Origin: Membranipora membranacea
Lineage: Eukaryota > Bryozoa > Gymnolaemata > Cheilostomatida > Membraniporidae
Length of the DNA stretch: 64,000 nt
Assembly: GCA_914767715.1 (NCBI GenBank)
Contig: OU612074.1
Coordinates: forward strand, 8,943,501 to 9,007,500
Direction: 5' to 3'
The notes beneath the pieces were generated by a model. That model had not been told where the DNA came from and ran no database searches. It saw only the letters and a program-made list of their open reading frames with translations. Shown here piece after piece: positions 56,201 through 64,000 of this stretch (the stretch's first letter is position 1; each line of letters begins with the position of its first letter). The translations under genes were made by a program, and so were the position numbers.

Positions 56201-59200
56201 CATGCTGGTCATAAAACCAAGTTGAGCCAAACGCCACTGAGGATATCATACCATGCCAATGCCAGAATTTCAAAAAGTGGAAGCTACAGCCAAATTTTCT
56301 TAAATTTAACGACACTGCAAAGAAGTGTCAGATGTCAAAGTAGGAGGAAGCTCAGCTGGTAAGAGACACATTCTTCGCCACTTAAGGGTTAAAATGGCAT
56401 GACTAGTTGGCATGACTAATGGCATGACATGTTTGGCCCCAGTTGTTCTTTAACCTGCTAACAAACTGAAAACAAAATTGCGGTTAATTATGCAGTATCA
56501 TCCTGCTTTCAACATTAAGAAGTAATTTTTTCGACTGATTTTTTAAATGTTGTGTGTGAAAAAACCTTCTTGACACAATTTACTTTCAAATACTTAGTCC
56601 TGACCAATACGGTTTGTAGCATCATGGAAACTACGTAGAGTAGGTATATTCTGTAAATTCAACCCGCTTATATGTCTGAATTGGGAATGGTTGTACTTAA
56701 TTCCGGTACTTAAGCTAGGTTCCTAGATTCGTGAACATCAAATACATTTGGTTGATAATTGAATGCAACTACCAACAACCTAGACACAGTTTGAGCATGG
56801 TATGGTTTGAGTGATGGTATTTTATAACTCAGCCCCAACCTGTAATTTTGACGTAATGAAATGTTGGAAGTACAGCCATGTTTTGAATTGAGGAATTTTG
56901 GCTGTCAAAGTGGCATTATGTTCATTGGCACCTGGGTATTTTGACACTGTGGTTATATTTTTGTCATGAATGAAAACTTTGGAAACAGCTGGTTCAGAAG
57001 ATAAATAGAGCAAGAGGGTGACCAGTTGTCACTTTAAGCTTTAATGATCACATCAAAGTTTATTTTGATCAATTAATTTTAACAAAAATGGCTAATGCCT
57101 CGGCAATATTTCAGTTAAGCTAAACATTATCAAGATCTGGAATGGTGATTTTTCTTTGTCTATACAACACTTATAGCATTATATTATATTATAGGCTATT
57201 TAATACATCAATCTGACAAATTGATTGTAACTACCATCTGAAAGCTTTAATAATCATCCATGCGATGTTGTACACCTAGAGAGTTTGGATTAGTCATTTT
57301 AGAAGATCTGCAACTCAAAGGAGGGCTGGCGAGATGGCGAGGCAGCGAGATAGCAAGATGGCGGAGCTTTCGAGGTTGATTGGCATCGCCCCAAGTACCC
57401 TGGAGTGATTTTACATAGGACTTTCAACTTTTCATATACATTGACACCCAGCCCCCTTGGTCTGTTTATATCTGGATACTTACGCCATCTATGACCATTG
57501 CAGGGTTGTCCTTTCCTTTAATATCTGAGATTTCTTTCTCACCAACTGTGCAAAGAATTTAGGATTCCTGAATGATGTGTACATATGTATATATATATAT
57601 TATATAAAATATTTAATATAAATCATTTATGTAATTTTTATGACATTTAAATACGATGTGTATAATACATGACATTTGGTTATCAAGAGAAGCTATTGAA
57701 CAATGTAGAATTTACCCAGAAGCATGATCCAGGAGCGATCAGGGAATTCAGTAGCTGATATTATTTGATAGCATTTACACATAGTCTAAGTGATCAGATG
57801 GGTGTGATTGAGACATATGAATTACTCCATTCCATAGTATGATTATATAAGGCCACAAACTCGCATTCTGAGCAGGTGTCTGGACACAAATATATGTGGA
57901 ACAATTTTCTTTCCTCTGTGAAAGCGGAGAAATTCCTTAAAAGCTGCCGCGCCTCGATACCCTACGTTTGCAATATCACTCCGACACCACAGAGGAAACA
58001 AAGTTGTCTCAAATTATACCTGTCTCTTCCTCTGCACTAGGCCGGTAGAACAGTATCCCAGCCAGGATATGGATAATGTGTACAGTAGCCATCAGTCCCA
58101 TAGCCTTAGAATAACCAAAGTCATCGAACAGTTTCTGTGATACGATTGGCCATACTGCCATACCAACGTAGTAACCTGAAAAACTAAAGCTATCATCAAA
58201 GTATCTTGAAATGGATATTATCATATCGTGGTACAAAGTTTAATGCTTTGCTCTTCTCTTTTGCCTTTGTAAACAAAGGGCTCAGAAATCTCAGTCATAT
58301 CGGTCATCGGCTCTCTCGCACTTGGGAATGTATGCACAAGGCTTTTATGACCGACACTTTGCCTACCCGATCACCCACTAATATCGGCCTTGTACTATCG
58401 CCCAGTGTAAAAGCAACTTTATCAAGAGTGTTTTGCAGCCAAGTAAACATTATATTATGGCATTTTCTCATCAATAAAATGAGAAGTACATTGCAGTAAA
58501 ATAATTTAATGTGCTTGCAAGCAAAATGATCTGTCCTTTGTTTGGTTTTTGCAAACAAAATGCTAACCGGAAAAAAATTATGCAATCGTTCTATTCGCCA
58601 AGAACAAACCAGAGTAAGAAGTTCATGATTTTAGTTGCTATGTACTATCCTTAATTCATAAAAAAATGTATATTTCTTCCTGATATGAAGCTTGATCTGA
58701 TTTTGTGTTCCTCATACTTTGACACAAAAGATTCAAATAAACATTCCAGACATTTGTCCAAAGCTCGCTGATACAAGGGGAATGAGTCAGTTACTGTATG
58801 ATGATATCGGTATCCTACTAGTCTGAGCCCCCCAGACTTTTGCCCCCCCCCCCCCCCTACTAGATGTTCTCTTTTATATGAAAAACTCGGTTCAATCTTG
58901 GGTCATTGTCAATAAGATAGGATATGTTATGGCACCAATTTTCCAACCAGCCGCTCAACATGGATCTGCATGGAAGAATTTGGTTAGTTTTTTACTGGAT
59001 CAAGTATTGTCAATTCTGCGTGCATTCCGATTGTTCCCGTTTTACCGATCAGCCGTCGAACGTAAGAGGGGAGGGGAGAGGGCAACTCAAATTGCAGGCA
59101 AATCAGATCATACATGATCCAGGCTTTAACACCACCTTAATTGTGCTCGGAGACCAATCAGCATTCAATGAACTTTTAAGGGTTGGCTGGGGGTTTGGAC

Positions 59201-61796
59201 AGACCATGATGTGCCATACATTTAATCGATAAATTCCAAAGATTTACCAAGAGCTGCAACAGAGAAAGCCAAATATTTGTGTCTGTCAAAATGGTGAGCC
59301 AAGATCTCAGACGAAGCCGTGTAAGTGGTTGATACTCCAAAAGCTGTAAAGAAAGCATCCAAATTAAATTTATTATGTCGAGGATGCCATGGTTATCCAT
59401 TTTAATGTGTAGTCTTCTTTGAAATCAGTGATATTTCACCTAACTAAAAATCTGATTAATTGTCAAATAATATAAGCAGCCAATACTGTCATATCAAATG
59501 ATTTTTAATTGGGTTAAAATCGCAAGTGTTGTCTCCGTCCGAGGACTGAGAAATATCAGTGCCTCAAGGGCGCGGCCGTCGTATTCGGCGCCAAGTTGCT
59601 CTCAGTTTGCAGGCAGGTCGGAGCACACCTGGGGCGTCATATGAGCCCAGTAGTCAGTAGACCGCAGCGGGATTCGAACCCAGGACCTCCAACACTTGCG
59701 CGTTAAAGGGCAGGCGCTCGAACCAACTGAGCTACCTCCTACTCCTAATACAATTATTTGAATTATTATCACCTTACCCGCCAATACTCCGAACAGAACA
59801 TAAGCGTGCCATGGTTCTGTTGATAGCGAGGATACACCAAAGCCAACGATAAGACATACACCACCCGCAATCTCTGTGATTCTGCAGCCAAGCTTCCTTA
59901 CTAGAACTGAGGCTACAGGACCTGAGTAGTTAAAGAAAATAATTGGTGTTGCAAGTTTTATCCCATAGTCTCAACTGTAGTCCTATAGATTAAAGAAATT
60001 GTTTTTCATTCAATCTTTTAAAAGAAAACTATATTTTTAAAATGCTGAAAGATTCAAACAAAGTTTACAACATTCTAACTGACATTAACTTTTTAACCTT
60101 ATCACTCAGTCCATTTAGAGTCTCGATACCCTGTGATATCGTGTGAGAAACCAGTCAGTACTGGTCTACGGACTGGATCCTGATGAGGCGCAGGAGTACT
60201 TGAGGTGAGATGCTCTTCCTAACTCCAGCTTGCCGGGAATCGGACACGGGACCTCTCAATTGAAAGACCCAATGCTTACTCATTGCACCACAGCCCTGCT
60301 CCTGTACTTTATAACCTTATAAATTTGCCTTATTCTGCTGCAATATGAAAGCTATTGTGGGCCTATGTGATTGATCCAATTTTAATAACAACAACTTTGG
60401 TTTCACTTGTCTAATAAATAGTGGTTGTCATAGTTTTATCAACGCTCAGATATTATAAAAGTTATATTCGTATATGACATGTATTCGATTTTTTAAATTG
60501 TAAGTCTTTAAAGCTAGTAACAATTACAGATTTTCCTTATCCATAGGATTGCAATCACTTGAAGCTAACTCACCAAATAAGAATAGCAGGCCATTGTGAA
60601 CGGCACCGATGGTACTGCTCTGCTGAAGGTTTATACCAAAGTATTCCTGGTGCTTCACAGTCAGGTTTCCTACAAAAGATAACGTGGCTTTTACGATAAA
60701 TTATTTAGATACCAATGGATATACAAGTTTTTCTCAAATTGGGAGCAAAATTCTGTGCTGAAAAGATTAGGTTTGGAGAAACCATTTACCAATAGGTTGA
60801 GAAACTATTCATTTATACTTCGTGTGAGATAGATGTTTATTGAGTCTCTAGAGATTAAACCAATGCGAGACTCTCTACAGGTATCAGAGCAGAAGGAAGG
60901 AGAATACTCATTTTAACCTGGTATAGCTGAGTGTTACAACAATATCACTTTGCCACCGCAGAGGTAACAAACAGTCTTATTATGGTCTCATTCAAAAAGA
61001 GTGCTGCGCTGAGATGCTCAGTAGCATAAACCTGGTGTTTCCTAAATTAGAGAGGATTTGACTACGTTCACTTTCGTGGTAGTTTGATTTTTTGATCTCA
61101 GTCAACACTGGTATAAGTACAAGTTAGTGGCATTACGTTATCAAACACTGAAAAGAGTGTTTGATAATGTTATGTCTGAGCATTTAGAGTAATTCAGCAC
61201 CAGAGTCAGAATGTATTGAGCTTGATACTCTCATTTTCATCATTGTTTACATCTCAGCCATTCATGACCTTATGTAAATAGTGGACAAAATGCTGAGAAC
61301 AAATCAGCTGCAGACCATTCTGCCCACATAATAGCCGTGTGACAGCAATAGCAATAGCACAGCAATAGTGGCTTGCCCTCCATAAAGAAAGGCAACTCTC
61401 CGCGTACAAGATAACCAACCCAAGTGTTCCAAGTGGCCAAATATTTCAAAGTTATGGGTTTCTATTGCTTTCCCAATGTAGGTACTTTTCTAGGTTTGTC
61501 AGTTCTCACATATGCAGAGTGTGGTTTCAGACAGGTACGCTATACATGCTGGGACAAAACGGGTGGCGCAAAGAAGATACAGCTGGACACTGTACATCCT
61601 TATTAATCCTCAACACTGAAAACTTTAGGAAAAGTCCTAGATTAACATGAATGTACTCACCGAGCAAGGCCAAACTGATACCGACATGTGCGAAGTGAGA
61701 CAGGAATGACATTAAGAGTATGACCCAAGCATATCCACGGTCAGTTCGAAGTTGCGGTCCTTGCCACAACTTCTCCAAAAAATAAGGTACAGCCAT
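53250..61796 (-). CDS. monocarboxylate-transporter-like MFS protein (SLC16 family)
   Basis: Eleven exons join in frame (481 codons): 61796-61661, 60669-60574, 59921-59778, 59343-59248, 58175-58020, 57545-57484, 55726-55562, 55167-55035, 54502-54369, 54132-53964 and 53488-53337. If exon 11 is read through, the stop is at 53250; a GTCAGT donor at its end may instead lead to an unidentified last exon. The N-terminus has RTDRGYAWVILLMSFLSH, an MCT signature-like segment before helix 1. GPVASVLVRKLGCR follows helix 2, as in the MFS loop motif. HHFDRHKYLAFSVAALGYYVG matches the conserved MCT helix-5 region. The charged loop coded by exons 6-7 (EEETGVGEKEISDIK onward) separates the two six-helix halves. 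The Asp/Arg pair typical of helix 8 in classical proton-coupled members is not obvious (ILGIANIVGALVVVGTSKL). Substrate is unknown. Confidence 0.85.
53713..53790 (-). mobile_element. fragment of tRNA-derived SINE body
   Basis: CGCTCTCAGTTTGCAAG and the following CCTACCTTGGG resemble the body of the SINE at 59511-59742. The tRNA head is too decayed to recognise. Intronic in the transporter gene. Confidence 0.4.
54848..55025. repeat. T-rich and TTTCTAATTA tandem low-complexity tract
   Basis: Runs of T7-T11 are followed by tandem TTTCTAATTA/G units. The tract ends beside the donor of exon 8 (minus) of the transporter. Confidence 0.85.
55198..55262. repeat. G/T-rich tract on plus strand
   Basis: Irregular TTTGGG and GGGTTT units (GTTTGGGTTTGGGGTTTAGG) lie in a transporter intron. 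They resemble interstitial telomere-like or G-quadruplex-capable sequence, but the unit is not uniform. Confidence 0.5.
56005..56090. repeat. short GCCATTGGGA-type repeats
   Basis: Four or five copies of ATGCCATTGG or its complement (AATGCCATCGGGACCAAATG) in both orientations form an inverted MITE-like relic in a transporter intron. Confidence 0.5.
57880..58012. mobile_element. family B MITE abutting a transporter splice donor
   Basis: TTTCCTCTGTGAAAGCGGAG and CCGACACCACAGAGGAAACA mark the two arms, diverged from the copy at 23901. Its right end lies next to the exon 5 donor (58014-58019, minus strand), a weak GTATAA. Confidence 0.65.
58818..58857. repeat. poly-C run with MITE end
   Basis: CTAGTCTGAGCCCCCCAGAC is followed by about 15 C. 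The CTGAGCCCCCCAGACTTT block is the complement of the fragment inserted in the copy 1 tail exon. Confidence 0.6.
58985..59125. mobile_element. fold-back MITE, family A, transporter intron
   Basis: GGATCAAGTATTGTCAATTC / GCATTCCGATTG and CAAATTGCAGGCAAATCAGA pair as in the other family A copies, with more divergence. Confidence 0.55.
59511..59742 (-). mobile_element. tRNA-derived SINE, best-preserved copy
   Basis: The minus strand begins with AGGAGGTAGCTCAGTTGG and A-box, has B-box GGGTTCGAATCCCGC and a body containing GCCCCAGGTGTGCTCCGACC, and ends ACTTGCGATTTTAACCC. It is about 232 bases long and serves as the family reference in this window. It sits in the transporter intron between exons 3 and 4. 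The ORFs across it are artefacts. Confidence 0.88.
60155..60302 (-). mobile_element. third SINE-like element
   Basis: The minus strand shows GGTGCAATGAGTAAGCATTG and GGTCCCGTGTCCGATTCCC spaced like tRNA A- and B-boxes, then CTCATCAGGATCCAGTCCG in the body. Only one copy is seen here, so family status is unproven. Confidence 0.5.
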
Positions 61797-64000
61797 ATAT
61801 CTCTCTACTCCAAAGACTTATAGTACTGAAAGTATCGATAAGAATGATTGTATGAAGTTGAAAATTAAAATGAGCGCTGCAGTAAAATTGTATAATATAT
61901 AAATTCCTCTTTTGGAATGGGGCAGCCGACTACAATTCCATTAACCAGCTCATTGATCAAATTCAAATCGATCATAACTGATCAAACTTGAAATCGGGTA
62001 AATTGATCTTCGATGCCATTAGCTTCGAATTACACCAAAGGAAAGTTGAGTGATGATGAGGAATTATGAGAAATCAGCTTGACTTTGCTCCAACAAATAC
62101 ACTGCTTGATCTGCCGCCCCGACATTGATGAAGTGAAACTATCAAACCATACTAGGAAATGCTAAGCACTTACCTATTTATGTATTATCAAATCAATAAT
62201 TACTATCCGTGTCATGACAATATCACCGCAACACCAATAATGGCTTGTTGAAAATATCTATTAGCCTTATATATTTTTCAATGAAATTGAGACGTATATT
62301 TGCACACGCTTCAGTCACCAATACATTATAGCATTCAATTGATTGATGACCATACCAGAATTCGGCTCAAGGGAACACCTTAAGATTATGTAGACTATCC
62401 CATTTGTCAAAGGAAAAATTATGTTAGAATAATTATGAGTGAGCAGTGCTAAGTGAGGTATATATAGCCTTAAAAAGATTGTGTATAGGGTTTTGGGGCT
62501 GGGCATACTATAAGTATGGAATTTATTTTATTTAATGCAGTGTTTCTGACACCAATCCTCTAGCTTTACAGCAGTTAATTTTCCTATCTCTGAGGCATTC
62601 ATTACCCTAAACCTATTGTCAATACATTCACTGACAACCGACAAGACTTTCCAGAATGATAGATGGTAAAAAGCTAGATAGTAAAGGGTAACGTTTACTG
62701 CCAAAATTTTCTTACATTTATTATGTGTACCAATTGCCAATTGTGATCTTCCGGTACAGAACACCATTAATGATGAATCGATCAAATTTAATGATTGCCT
62801 TTCCTTCATTTTGATGGAATATATTTTCCCTTTGTTCTCCGCGGCTGATTTTGAAAAGATTCTTATCGAAAGTAAGTTATGCAAATCATTTTTTTAAAAA
62901 GAGGATGATATGATACCCAGTAGTATGGGAGTAGTAGACACCTTGCAGATGAAACGTTCACCTTGCACACACTATCGCTTAATCATCATCAGCCACTGAT
63001 ATCCTTGCAAATTAACTTTAATTGTTGAAGCTCGATTTCCTGTGATAGTTTTATGTTTATTTTGATTGATTTATTTACTTCATTAAAATGGATTTATTGT
63101 TAAATCAAAATTCTAATCAGATAGATTTTTGTGAAGATCCATCCGTACTGACACCGTCTTGCACCGCCCAATTACGAACCCATTATGGGTTATGAGGGGT
63201 GAAAGCAACACCCGGTGAAATTTTTTTTGAAGAAGCGAACTGGAGAGTCTAATATCTTTATTGATATGTTACAGATTACCTATTTCATATTTCATGTTGA
63301 ATATGCACACAAATTTATATGTAATATAACAATGAACACAACTTTGTGTGGTAAAACTTGTTTTAAAGTGAGAGTTAGGAAAATTCACTAGGATATAAAA
63401 TAGCTTGAAGCTTTTTGTATGGAGTTGCCCACTTTCAGAGGAGAAAGGGATAACTCTGTACCGATCAAAACATGGTGACGGTGACTTCTCTGCACCTGTA
63501 TCAGAGTGGTTCGTTAAGTTGTCATTATCACCCCTATATTCAAAAACTCGAAACTAAACTTTTAACATTGAATCAAAGTTTCCAACCGCTTTTGGGCTGT
63601 GATACAAAGTTGCTTTTCCCACAACTAAGACATGCAATGGTAACAACAATACATCAGGTTTTCCCTAGATTGGCTGAGCGCTCATTAGGGCTGAAACCTT
63701 ACCTACGGATGTGACATTAATAATTTGGTTTGCCTATCTGTACTCATGACACCTTTGACTACAAAATCTCCCCGCGCAGGCTGCTCAAAAAAAGTGATTT
63801 TAGCTCTTTCCAAATTAAAGCCTATCCTATCTTTATACTTCCGACATTTTCGCACATCCCTGGTTCCTTGGCTGGTTCCTAGAAGACTTCAGAAAGAAGT
63901 GTCACATATCAGGTTATCACAATGACTGTTCTGGTTGTCACTTGTAATGCCAAGATAATAATATTCTTCTACTATTCAATTCCAGTGGCAGAAATAATAA
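61797..64000. other. flank upstream of the transporter, no gene recognised
   Basis: The first few hundred bases should include the transporter promoter and 5' UTR; no core element is certain. The ORFs at 62528-62884 (minus) and 63472-63925 (plus) have no recognisable domain, leader or splice context. Confidence 0.5.

Noticed and set aside
59660-59742. Functional tRNA gene on the minus strand
   Set aside because: A- and B-boxes are present, but the cloverleaf is not complete and the sequence continues into a repeated SINE body.
62528-62884. 118-residue minus-strand protein
   Set aside because: No leader, domain or conserved repeat; composition matches surrounding noncoding DNA.

Overview
This is eukaryotic nuclear DNA from an animal, probably a marine invertebrate; the phylum cannot be fixed from sequence alone. 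The evidence is A+T-rich sequence, many short exons with GT-AG introns, extracellular LDL-receptor class A (LDLa) modules, an SLC16-type transporter, CR1/L2-like LINEs, tRNA-derived SINEs, a SINE with a U2 snRNA head, LTR remnants and many fold-back MITEs. I found no bona fide tRNA, rRNA or CRISPR.

Bases 1 to about 52,000 hold a cluster of one receptor family. The intact plan is a signal peptide, then 3-6 LDLa modules with Thr-rich linkers, one membrane span, and a Pro/Gly/Tyr/Gln-rich cytoplasmic tail that often carries a PPxY (WW-domain ligand) motif. Six gene copies plus fragments are present. Copy 1 (+, 869-2147) is a broken 3' half, followed by a second, divergent tail (2565-3466). Copy 2 (-, 12385-5246) is intact with six LDLa modules. 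Copy 3 (+, 17322-21780) is a pseudogene. Copy 4 (+, 23812-30151), copy 5 (-, 38729-34024) and copy 6 (-, 51145-40730) are intact with three LDLa modules each. In copies 2, 4, 5 and 6 every reconstructed exon junction keeps frame, giving about 434, 362, 370 and 324 residues.

The cluster grew in several ways. Copies 2 and 3 are the arms of a large inverted duplication with head-to-head genes. Copies 5 and 6 are tandem copies that include about 1.2-1.5 kb of upstream sequence. Copies 4 and 5 meet tail-to-tail and share a nearly identical inverted 3' end. A 905-bp exon-plus-intron unit inside copy 2 has recently doubled. Most internal LDLa exons are phase 2-2, so they can be added or lost without breaking frame.

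Mobile DNA marks the history. A U2-headed SINE sits at the same place in copies 2 and 3, so it predates their duplication. A solo LTR in copy 6 (47733-48586, 5-bp target duplication) and a tRNA-SINE in copy 5 are each missing from the paralogous intron. A nearly intact two-ORF LINE (about 41300-45855) fills the last intron of copy 6. A truncated, frameshifted LINE (13525-15560) and an LTR-like block lie in the spacer between copies 2 and 3.

Bases 53,250-61,796 on the minus strand encode a monocarboxylate-transporter-like (SLC16/MFS) protein in at least 11 exons, with SINEs and MITEs in its introns. No gene is recognisable in 61,797-64,000.
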